Of a DNA stretch of 7,550 nucleotides, positions 1 through 6,082 are shown piece by piece. Each line of letters starts with the position of its first letter. Within the stretch, counting starts at the first letter, position 1. Below the pieces are notes generated by a model. That model was not told the origin of the DNA. It was given only the letters and a program-made list of their open reading frames with translations, and did not search any database. Origin of the DNA: Chthoniobacteraceae bacterium. Its GTDB lineage: Bacteria > Verrucomicrobiota > Verrucomicrobiia > Chthoniobacterales > Chthoniobacteraceae. The DNA lies in contig CANJYI010000130.1 in NCBI GenBank assembly GCA_947478975.1, positions 1-7,550 on the forward strand, given 5' to 3'. Both the position numbers and the translations under genes were made by a program.

Positions 1-1
1 C

Positions 2-1579
2 ACGCTGTTGGTGGTGCACGAGTCGGAAAATCTGGACTCGAGCGAAGTGGGACGCGCCGCCGCCTTCAAGCTTCCCACCGGCAGCAAATCCCCGGAGCCG
101 GGCAAGCCGCAGGTTTACGACCCCAAGGACCTTGAGTTGTGGCGGAATCCGCTGGGCAACCTCGCCAGCTCTCCCTGTCTGGTGGGCAACCGTCTGTATT
201 GCGTGACCGGTACCGGAGAGCTCGCAGCGACGGATGTCGATTCCGGAAAGGTTCTTTGGCGCCAGAAGGTAGCGGCGGAGCAGCGCCAAAGCTCCCCCTT
301 GTATGGGGATGGCAAACTTTATGTGGCCATCTATATCGCGGATGCTGCCGCGGCGGCGGCCGCAGGCGGGGCGGGGGACACGGGTGGAAACGGCGAACTT
401 CTCGTCATTGAGCCCGGAGACTCGGGAGCCAAGATTCTTTCGCGCACCATTTTGGAGGGGCGGTGCTACGGTTCGCCCGTCGCCTACAACGGCAAGCTGT
501 ATGTCCAGACCGACCGCAAACTGTATTGCTTCGGAAAAAAGGGGAACAATCCGAGCGTGGCCAGCGTGGGCGTCGTGAAGGAAAACGAGACGGTGGCGGG
601 CTGGCCGAAAATTCAGCCAGGACCGGCGACGCGTTTGCAGGTGATTCCAAGCGAAATGATTCTGACCCCCGGGGAAGCAAAGCAGGTGCGGGTGCGCTCG
701 CTGGATGCAAACGGTTTCACCGTGGAGGAATCCGTGGATCTCTCGAAGGTGAAGTTTGAGAGCTACATCCCGCCGACAGCGCTCGTGAAGGCCCAGATGA
801 AAGGTTCCTTTGATGCGCAGGGACGTCTGGTGGCGGACGCCGCTCCGGTTGCCAGCGCGGGGGCCTATCAGGCCACCTACGGCGAAATCAAGGGGGTCAT
901 GCGCGCCAAGGTGCTTCCCGACATCCCCGTGAAGTTCGACTTTGAACAGACGGAACTCTCCCTTAGCACGGACAACCCGCCGGCTCCCGCGGTGCCGAAC
1001 ACCTTCGAGCCGCCGACCCCGTTTGCGTATCCGCCGTTGGCGTGGAACGGCGCGCGGTTCCGCTTTGAGGTGAGGCAGGCGCCGGGCGAGGGCAGCACGA
1101 AGGCGCTGTGCAAAACGATTGAAAACAAGCTGTTCCAGCGGGGGCAGGTGTTTGTGGGCCGTCCCGGCTCGTCCAACTACACTGTGGAAATGGACATCCT
1201 GTCCGAGGGGAACAAGCGCAAGATGAGCGAGGTGGGCTTGATCAATCAGCGCTACCTGGTCGTACTCAAGGGCAATTCGCAACAGCTGGAGGTCAACTCC
1301 AACCAGGAGCGGGTCAAGCAGTCCGTGCCCTTCGCCTGGGCGCCGAACCAGTGGTACCGCCTCAAGAGCCGGGTGGACATCGCACCCGACGGATCCGGCG
1401 TGGTCCGCGCAAAGGCGTGGAAGAAAGGGGAGGCCGAACCCACGGACTGGTCCATTGAAGTGCCGCACAAAAAGGCGCACGCCGAGGGCGCACCCGGCGT
1501 ATACGCCTTCACTCCCCAGGAGCAGCGCGCTTGGATCGACAATATTTCCGTGGCGCCGAACACACCCGTCAAACCCTGA
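2..1579 (+). CDS. PQQ-like beta-propeller protein with Ig-like and LamG-like C-terminal regions (5' partial)
   Basis: The reading frame is open from base 2, so the gene starts before the window; the TTG at 8 is only the first possible start inside it. Numbering from that TTG, residues 41-178 hold about three PQQ-like (BamB-like) propeller blades, each with a 'SSP-x-GxxLYV' strand pattern; the clearest is 'DVDSGKVLWRQKV' at 76-88. A low-complexity Ala/Gly loop (112-129) interrupts the second blade. Residues about 205-302 are beta-rich and resemble a bacterial Ig-like region. Residues about 307-516 look like a LamG/concanavalin-type jelly-roll: 'SSNYTVEMDI' (388-397), 'QWYRLKSRVDIAPDG' (448-462) and the closing 'RAWIDNISV' (507-515). 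Missing blades and any signal peptide would lie upstream. Family members are usually exported. The role is unknown; the jelly-roll suggests binding of carbohydrate or surface material. It lies 34 bases before a second propeller gene. The fold call is fairly sure, the function is not. Confidence 0.8.
   Translation, partial: TLLVVHESENLDSSEVGRAAAFKLPTGSKSPEPGKPQVYDPKDLELWRNPLGNLASSPCLVGNRLYCVTGTGELAATDVDSGKVLWRQKVAAEQRQSSPLYGDGKLYVAIYIADAAAAAAAGGAGDTGGNGELLVIEPGDSGAKILSRTILEGRCYGSPVAYNGKLYVQTDRKLYCFGKKGNNPSVASVGVVKENETVAGWPKIQPGPATRLQVIPSEMILTPGEAKQVRVRSLDANGFTVEESVDLSKVKFESYIPPTALVKAQMKGSFDAQGRLVADAAPVASAGAYQATYGEIKGVMRAKVLPDIPVKFDFEQTELSLSTDNPPAPAVPNTFEPPTPFAYPPLAWNGARFRFEVRQAPGEGSTKALCKTIENKLFQRGQVFVGRPGSSNYTVEMDILSEGNKRKMSEVGLINQRYLVVLKGNSQQLEVNSNQERVKQSVPFAWAPNQWYRLKSRVDIAPDGSGVVRAKAWKKGEAEPTDWSIEVPHKKAHAEGAPGVYAFTPQEQRAWIDNISVAPNTPVKP
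341..376 (+). repeat. GC-only low-complexity tract (Ala/Gly loop codons)
   Basis: A run of GCC/GCG/GGC-type triplets encodes seven consecutive Ala followed by Gly-rich residues inside the second visible propeller blade of the first gene. It reads as a flexible inter-strand loop that grew by triplet expansion. The frame stays open through it, so it is not disruptive. Confidence 0.4.
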
Positions 1580-1613
1580 TTACCCTTCCCATTTGTTTCT
1601 CCCTCCCAATCCT

Positions 1614-1679
1614 ATGAAAACCTCTACTCGCACCGCGCTCCTGCTGGGCTGCACTGTTTTTACCTCCGCTGCCATCGCG
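1614..1679 (+). other. Signal peptide of the second propeller protein
   Basis: Residues 1-22 show a basic N-region (K2, R6), a hydrophobic core from A8 to F16, and an A-I-A cleavage motif at 20-22 before Q23-D24-W25. This fits signal peptidase I and the Sec route. There is no twin-arginine motif. Lipoprotein processing at C13 is possible but less likely. Confidence 0.75.
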
Positions 1680-3191
1680 CAGGACTGGCCCTCCTGGGGC
1701 GGGACCGACCCGGGTCGGAACATGTATTCCTCGGCCAAGGGGATGCCTGCGTCGTTGGTCCCTGGCAAGTTCAAGCCCAACTCCGAAGAGATCGACCTTT
1801 CCACGACGAAGAACGTCAAGTGGATCGCAAAGCTCGGCTCGCAGTCCTACGGAAACCCGGTAGTGACGCAGGGGGTTGTTTTGCTCGGCACCAACAACGC
1901 CTCGCCGCGAGACGCCCGGTTCAAGGACGACCGTTCCCTCCTGTACGCGCTGCGCGAGAGCGACGGCACGCTTTTGTGGCAGCTCACCGTCCCCAAGCTT
2001 GCCTCCGGCAAGGTCAACGACTGGGAGTACCTCGGGCTTCTTTCCTCGCCCCACGTCGAGGGGGACAAGGTGTACGTCGTCACGAGCCGCTGCGAGGTGC
2101 TCTGCCTCGATCTCCACGGGCAGGCCAACGGGAATCAGGGCCCTTTTATGGACGAAGGGCAGTACATGGCCGGGCCCGGCAAGCCTAAGTTTGAGGTGCT
2201 TCCCACCGACGCCGACATCCTCTGGAAGTACGACATGATGGACGAGCTGGGCGTGTTCCCGCACAACGCCTCGAACTGTTCGGTGATCGTCGAGGGGGAC
2301 ACCATTTTTGTCTGCACCTCCAACGGGCAGGACTGGACCCATGTGAACATTCCTTCGCCCCAGTCGCCCTCCTTCATCGCGCTCAACAAAAAGACAGGCG
2401 AGCTCATCGGCGAAGACCAGGCCGGAGTCGGCCCCCGCATTTTCCACGGCCAGTGGACCTCTCCCTCGTTGGGCAAGGTCAACGGCAAGTCGCAGGTTTA
2501 CTTCGGAGGAGGCGACGGCGTGCTCTACGCCCTCGACACCAAGCCGGTAAAAGAAGGGGACTCCAACTTCCTCAAGACCGTGTGGTCGTTTGACTGCGTT
2601 CCAGCCGAGTACAAAAAGGACAAGAACGGCAAGGCGATCAAGTACCCCGCAGCCGAGGGCCCCAGCGAGATCAACTCGACACCCGTGTTCTACAAGGGAC
2701 GCGTTTACGTTGCCATCGGGCAGGACCCGGAGCATGGAGAAGGCGTGGGCCGTCTGTTGTGCATCGATCCTACCAAGGAGGGGGATGTGACCGCCACGGC
2801 GTTGATTTGGGACTACAAGGGGATCAAGCGCTCGATCTCCACGGTGTCGATCGACCCCGCCACCGGGCTGCTCTACATCGGGGATTTCTCCGGCTTTGTG
2901 CACTGTCTGGACGCCGAGACCGGGAAGCTCCACTGGGTGCATGACATGCAGGCGCACATGTGGGGGTCCACCTTTGTTGCGGACGGCAAGGTGTATGTCG
3001 GTGATGAGGACGGGGACTTCGTGGTGTTCGCTTCCAGCAAGGAGAAGAAGATCCTGAGCGAGTGCAACGTGGGCGCTCCGATCCTTTCCACCCCGGTCAT
3101 CGCCAATGGGTTGATGTACCTCGTGTCACAGACCCACCTCTTCGTCGTGGGCGACGGCGCCAAGCCGGTGGAGGCAGCGGCCAAGCCCTAA
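1614..3191 (+). CDS. Secreted PQQ-like beta-propeller protein (BamB/quinoprotein-like fold)
   Basis: This is a complete 525-residue protein. The ATG at 1614 is chosen because it begins a classical signal peptide (residues 1-22, 'AIA' before Q23), followed by the mature start 'QDWPSWGG', a form typical of Verrucomicrobiota/Planctomycetota propeller proteins. No purine-rich SD precedes it. About seven to eight blades can be seen: 68-124, 137-168, 202-260, 278-309, 322-386, 397-441, 447-473 and 486-513. They carry recurring 'G-x-VYV' strands and 'LDAETGKLHW'-type turns (432-441). No adjacent Cys-Cys pair occurs, so the vicinal disulfide of PQQ alcohol dehydrogenases is absent and PQQ catalysis should not be assumed. 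It may be a structural or binding propeller in the periplasm or at the cell surface. An LLGC (10-13) could be misread as a lipobox, but the hydrophobic stretch runs on past the Cys. The substrate or partner is unknown. Confidence 0.85.
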   Translation: MKTSTRTALLLGCTVFTSAAIAQDWPSWGGTDPGRNMYSSAKGMPASLVPGKFKPNSEEIDLSTTKNVKWIAKLGSQSYGNPVVTQGVVLLGTNNASPRDARFKDDRSLLYALRESDGTLLWQLTVPKLASGKVNDWEYLGLLSSPHVEGDKVYVVTSRCEVLCLDLHGQANGNQGPFMDEGQYMAGPGKPKFEVLPTDADILWKYDMMDELGVFPHNASNCSVIVEGDTIFVCTSNGQDWTHVNIPSPQSPSFIALNKKTGELIGEDQAGVGPRIFHGQWTSPSLGKVNGKSQVYFGGGDGVLYALDTKPVKEGDSNFLKTVWSFDCVPAEYKKDKNGKAIKYPAAEGPSEINSTPVFYKGRVYVAIGQDPEHGEGVGRLLCIDPTKEGDVTATALIWDYKGIKRSISTVSIDPATGLLYIGDFSGFVHCLDAETGKLHWVHDMQAHMWGSTFVADGKVYVGDEDGDFVVFASSKEKKILSECNVGAPILSTPVIANGLMYLVSQTHLFVVGDGAKPVEAAAKP

Positions 3192-3292
3192 CAGAAGTAG
3201 TTCGCCCCGGCGCCCCGCTCCTTCCTATGAGGCCGTGGGGTGCGGGGAGGCCTGCGTCAAGATCCCCCCCTCAACAAGTGAGCACCAAAGCC
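3192..3292 (+). other. 101-base gap with possible competing hairpins
   Basis: This is the only sizeable gap in the cluster. One possible stem pairs 3210-3218 with 3235-3243: 9 bp, two of them G-T, around a 16-base loop. A second choice pairs 3213-3218 (CCCCGC) with 3242-3247 (GCGGGG). A third pairs 3244-3248 (GGGGA) with 3263-3267 (TCCCC), which excludes the second. No T-tract follows, so this is not a canonical intrinsic terminator. No convincing promoter boxes were seen. It may damp read-through or stabilise mRNA ends between the propeller genes and the transporter. In such GC-rich DNA the pairings could also be chance. Confidence 0.25.
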
Positions 3293-4987
3293 ATGAGCGA
3301 TTCCAGCCAGACCTCCGCGCCCGCGATCAGCCTTCAGACCAGGATCATCGTCCTGGTGATCGCGAGTATCGGTTTTCTTTTCGACACCTACGAGTTGCTG
3401 ATGACCCCGCTGGTGGCGGTGCCGGCGATCGCCGAGTTGCTGGGGCTGCCTCCCAACAACCCCATCGTGACCGACTGGACCGGCCGCATGCTTTGGATTT
3501 CGGCGCTTTGCGGAGGCGTCTTCGGCTTGATGGGCGGCTGGCTCATCGACCGCTTTGGGAGGAAGCGGATCATGGCGTTCAGTATTTTTCTGTATTCGCT
3601 CTCTCCGTGCGCGGCGGCGTTTTCCACCACGCTCCCCACCTTTGTACTCTTCAGAAGCCTCACCTTTGTGGGGGTTTGTATCGAGTTTATCGCCGCCATC
3701 ACCTGGCTGGCGGAACTTTTCGCGGACCGCCGGCAGCGCGAGTTTGCGCTGGGGTTCACCCAGGCTTTCGCTTCGCTCGGCGGCATTTTGGTCACTGGCG
3801 TGAGCGCCTGGATTGTCACCCACGGCAACGATCTCCCTGCCCTTCCGATCCCCGATATTTTCAACACGCACGCCTCTTGGCGTTACACGTTGCTGACGGG
3901 CTTTCTGCCCGCCCTTCCGATCGCACTGCTGCTTCCGTTTGCGCCCGAGTCGCGGGTTTGGCTCGAGCGCAGGGCGTCGGGCAGCCTGAGCCGGCCGAGC
4001 ATTTCCGGGCTCTTCGCGCCCGCACTGCGCCGGACCACGCTGGTGACCGCGGGCCTTTCAGCCTGCGCGTACGCCGCTGCTTTTGGTGCGCTGCAACTCA
4101 CCCCGCTCCGCGTGATTCCGGGTGTTCCCGAACTCGCCGAGCAACGGGCCGGCCTCAAACCGCTGCAGGACGAGGCGAAGTCCATCAACTCGGAGATTCT
4201 CGCTCTGGATTCCAAGGTGAAGGCTGGCTTCGAGCAGGTTCCCGGCCTCCGCGAATTGTCGGCCAAGCGGGCCAAGAACCGGGTGGCCTTCCGCGGTGCA
4301 ATGGCGGCGGGCGACAAAGACCGGGCGGCGGCGCTGGGGGCGGAATTCAAACAGTTGGGCGAGGAGCTGGACCGCATTTGCGCGGAGCATCCCGAGGCGA
4401 AAACTACTCAGATCGACCGCGAAAAGCTGCTGAAACAGCTCGGCGACAACCGGCAAAAACAGGAGCCCCTCGACAAGGCGGTGAAGGCGCGGGCCAACAG
4501 CGCGCAGCTCTGGCAGGAGATGGGCGGTCTGGCTGGGCGGATCATCCTGGCGGTCCTGGTGGTGCTGGCCGTGGCCCGCAGGACGTTGCTCCGGATCTTC
4601 CTGATTCCCGGGCTGCTGGCGATCCCGCTGACCTACTTCTCCCTCTACCACGGAGGTGGTGCGGCGCTTAACTGGGGGATCGCCGTGTGCGGACTCCTCG
4701 TGGTGGCCCAGTTCTCCTACTTTGGGGAATTTCTCCCAAAGGTGTTTCCGCTGCACCTGCGGGGAACCGGCGGCTCCTTTGCCACCAATGTGGGGGGCCG
4801 CATGCTGGGCACTTCCGCCGCTTTCCTGACGACCAACCTCGTGGCGCCCCTGATGCCGGGTGCCTCCACCTTTGACAAGGTGGCGCTGGCTGCCGGCATC
4901 GTCGGAACGGCAGTGTTCCTGCTTGGCTTTCTGCTGAGCTTTTTTCTGCCGGAACCGCCCGCGGAAGACCTTCCCGCTTCACCCTAA
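3293..4987 (+). CDS. MFS transporter with a large periplasmic helical insert between TM7 and TM8
   Basis: A 564-residue inner-membrane transporter of the major facilitator superfamily, longer than the usual 400-450. TM helices fall near 16-36, 63-84, 92-111, 115-141, 153-176, 197-216, 247-269, 412-428, 430-452, 458-478, 495-520 and 528-552. The TM2-TM3 loop holds the MFS signature G-G-W-L-I-D-R-F-G-R-K-R (81-92). After TM10, 'GEFLPKVFPLHLRGTGG' (478-494) matches the E-x-x-P...RGTG motif of sugar/organic-acid type MFS carriers. Arg residues in the TM6-TM7 and TM8-TM9 loops (R226-R227, R246-R247, R429-R430) put those loops inside by the positive-inside rule. The insert at about 271-410 therefore lies in the periplasm. 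The ATG at 3293 is preferred; GTG 3278 and ATG 3227 are in-frame alternatives, and none has an SD. The gene ends 23 bases before the adenylating enzyme, so it may move that pathway's acid or product. The substrate is unknown. Confidence 0.85.
   Translation: MSDSSQTSAPAISLQTRIIVLVIASIGFLFDTYELLMTPLVAVPAIAELLGLPPNNPIVTDWTGRMLWISALCGGVFGLMGGWLIDRFGRKRIMAFSIFLYSLSPCAAAFSTTLPTFVLFRSLTFVGVCIEFIAAITWLAELFADRRQREFALGFTQAFASLGGILVTGVSAWIVTHGNDLPALPIPDIFNTHASWRYTLLTGFLPALPIALLLPFAPESRVWLERRASGSLSRPSISGLFAPALRRTTLVTAGLSACAYAAAFGALQLTPLRVIPGVPELAEQRAGLKPLQDEAKSINSEILALDSKVKAGFEQVPGLRELSAKRAKNRVAFRGAMAAGDKDRAAALGAEFKQLGEELDRICAEHPEAKTTQIDREKLLKQLGDNRQKQEPLDKAVKARANSAQLWQEMGGLAGRIILAVLVVLAVARRTLLRIFLIPGLLAIPLTYFSLYHGGGAALNWGIAVCGLLVVAQFSYFGEFLPKVFPLHLRGTGGSFATNVGGRMLGTSAAFLTTNLVAPLMPGASTFDKVALAAGIVGTAVFLLGFLLSFFLPEPPAEDLPASP
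4103..4522 (+). other. Periplasmic helical/coiled-coil insert region of the MFS protein
   Basis: Residues about 271-410 of the transporter are strongly charged (many K, R, E, D, Q), poor in beta-formers and aromatics, and show spaced Leu/Ala/Ile consistent with two or three amphipathic helices. Examples are 'LAEQRAGLKPLQDEAKSINS' (281-300) and 'AALGAEFKQLGEELDRI' (346-362). The flanking TM7 and TM8 are intact and the frame and base composition do not change, so it is a built-in domain and not a recent insertion or assembly error. I recognise no named domain. Confidence 0.65.
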
Positions 4988-5010
4988 ATTTACCAAACCA
5001 CACCACATCT

Positions 5011-6081
5011 ATGGCAACTCCAACTCCTGAAGCGGCGCAAGCGCAGCTTGATACTCAGCTGCGTGAAATCATCCAGTGGCATTTTTCCCCTGAAACGGGC
5101 TGCCCGTTTTGGCTCAACTGGGCGGCCAAGGCCGGCTGGGATCCGCGCACCGAGATCCACACTACGGCCGACTTGATCAAGTTCCCGCACTTCCAGGACG
5201 AATGGCTGCGCGACCTCCAGCCCGAGGTTTGGGTGCCCAAGGCCTACGCCGGCCGGCCGTTCAACATTTTTGAAACGGGCGGGACGACGGGGATGCCCAA
5301 GCAGCGCATCGGGTGGGAGGACTACAAGACCGACTACAGCGAGTTCAGCGAGAAGATCAGCGACGAGCACTTCCCGAGAAACCACTACTGGCTGATGATG
5401 GGCCCCACGGGTCCCCGCCGTCTGCGTCTGGCAATCGAGCATCTGGCAAACGTGCGCGGCTCGGCGTGTTACTTCATCGACCTGGACCCGCGCTGGGTGA
5501 AGAAGCTCATCACCAACAAGCAATTCGACCAGGCCAAGGCCTACATGGACCACGTGGTCGATCAGGCTGCGACCATCCTCAAGCACCGCAAAGTCAGCGG
5601 TCTCTTCACCACGCCGAAGCTGCTCGAAGCGCTGGCAGAGCGCGTCGACATCTGGGATGCCGGCATCCGCGGCGTCTTCTGCGGCGGCACGACCATGCTG
5701 CCCCAGTACGTGCGCTTCATTGTGGAGGAAGTGCTCGAAAACCGGATCGGCTTTTATCCGACCTACGGCAACACCCTCATGGGGCTGGCCGCCTCCGTGC
5801 CATTGACCCCGGCGGACCAGTATTCCATCACCTATTACGCCCCCCAACCGCGCGCGATCCTCCGGGTGGTTGAGCCTGAGAACACCGAGAAGACCGTCGA
5901 TTACGACGCCTGGGGCCGGGTGGAATTGACCACGCTCACCCGTGAGTTCTTCATGCCCCGCTTCCTCGAGCGCGACGAGGCGATCCGCCGCAAACCTAGG
6001 GCCCAGTACGCCTGGGATGGCGTCGCGGAAGTGCGTCCCTTTGGCGCAATGCAGAAGACCATCGTGGAGGGGGTTTACTAA
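5011..6081 (+). CDS. Short ANL-superfamily adenylating enzyme (EhpF-like, phenylacetate-CoA-ligase-related)
   Basis: A 356-residue cytoplasmic enzyme predicted to activate a carboxylic acid with ATP to an acyl-adenylate. The P-loop is clear: T-G-G-T-T-G-M-P-K at 89-97. The A5-type region is 'YPTYGNTLMG' (249-258), with Leu where most ANL enzymes have Glu after the Thr. The A7-type region is 'GRVELTTL' (302-309), then 'RFLERDEA' (317-324), whose Asp322 likely equals the ribose-binding Asp. The protein ends about 35 residues later, so the roughly 100-residue C-terminal domain with its A10 Lys, needed for thioester formation, is missing. EhpF of Pantoea agglomerans (41 kDa, D-alanylgriseoluteic acid pathway) is described as lacking the same domain. 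The next gene, one base away, encodes an ALDH-fold protein, as with EhpF/EhpG. The start at 5011 has no SD but gives the right N-terminus. Alternative: a degenerate CoA ligase. Family sure; substrate unknown. Confidence 0.8.
   Translation: MATPTPEAAQAQLDTQLREIIQWHFSPETGCPFWLNWAAKAGWDPRTEIHTTADLIKFPHFQDEWLRDLQPEVWVPKAYAGRPFNIFETGGTTGMPKQRIGWEDYKTDYSEFSEKISDEHFPRNHYWLMMGPTGPRRLRLAIEHLANVRGSACYFIDLDPRWVKKLITNKQFDQAKAYMDHVVDQAATILKHRKVSGLFTTPKLLEALAERVDIWDAGIRGVFCGGTTMLPQYVRFIVEEVLENRIGFYPTYGNTLMGLAASVPLTPADQYSITYYAPQPRAILRVVEPENTEKTVDYDAWGRVELTTLTREFFMPRFLERDEAIRRKPRAQYAWDGVAEVRPFGAMQKTIVEGVY
6066..6073 (+). promoter_or_regulatory. Ribosome binding site for the ALDH-fold gene
   Basis: GGAGGGGG lies inside the last codons of the adenylating-enzyme gene, 9 bases before the ATG at 6083. 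It supports that start over upstream in-frame codons and suggests translational coupling, since the upstream stop (6079-6081) and this start are one base apart. It is the only clear SD at a start codon visible in the window. Confidence 0.6.
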
Positions 6082-6082
6082 T

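Noticed and set aside
1455..1613. Longer version of the second propeller gene starting at 1455
   Set aside because: The extra 53 residues overlap the end of the first gene, are Pro/Arg-rich and would bury the signal peptide that begins at 1614.
1569..2957. Long open frame on the minus strand (462 codons) opposite the second propeller gene
   Set aside because: It mirrors the G/C third-position bias of the real gene, has no recognisable domain, is rich in Arg, Gly, Val and His, and would overlap a gene with a clear signal peptide and fold.
1614..3191. Calling the second propeller a PQQ alcohol or methanol dehydrogenase
   Set aside because: The fold is similar, but no Cys-Cys pair or convincing catalytic set was seen, so only a PQQ-like propeller is supported.
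3210..3243. Intrinsic terminator after the second propeller gene
   Set aside because: A stem can be drawn but no T-tract follows; the next bases are G- and C-rich, so it was kept only as a possible hairpin.
3062..3292. Longer version of the transporter starting at 3062
   Set aside because: The extra 77 residues overlap the preceding gene and are Arg/Gly/Pro-rich without helices; ATG 3293 gives a normal short cytoplasmic N-terminus before TM1.
4103..4522. Insertion sequence or frameshift within the transporter
   Set aside because: The frame, base composition and both flanking TM helices are intact, and no inverted repeats or transposase fragments are visible.
3235..4671. 478-codon + strand open frame overlapping the transporter
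   Set aside because: It is a +1-type shadow with Arg/Gly/Ala-rich composition and no membrane helices; the transporter frame carries the MFS motifs.
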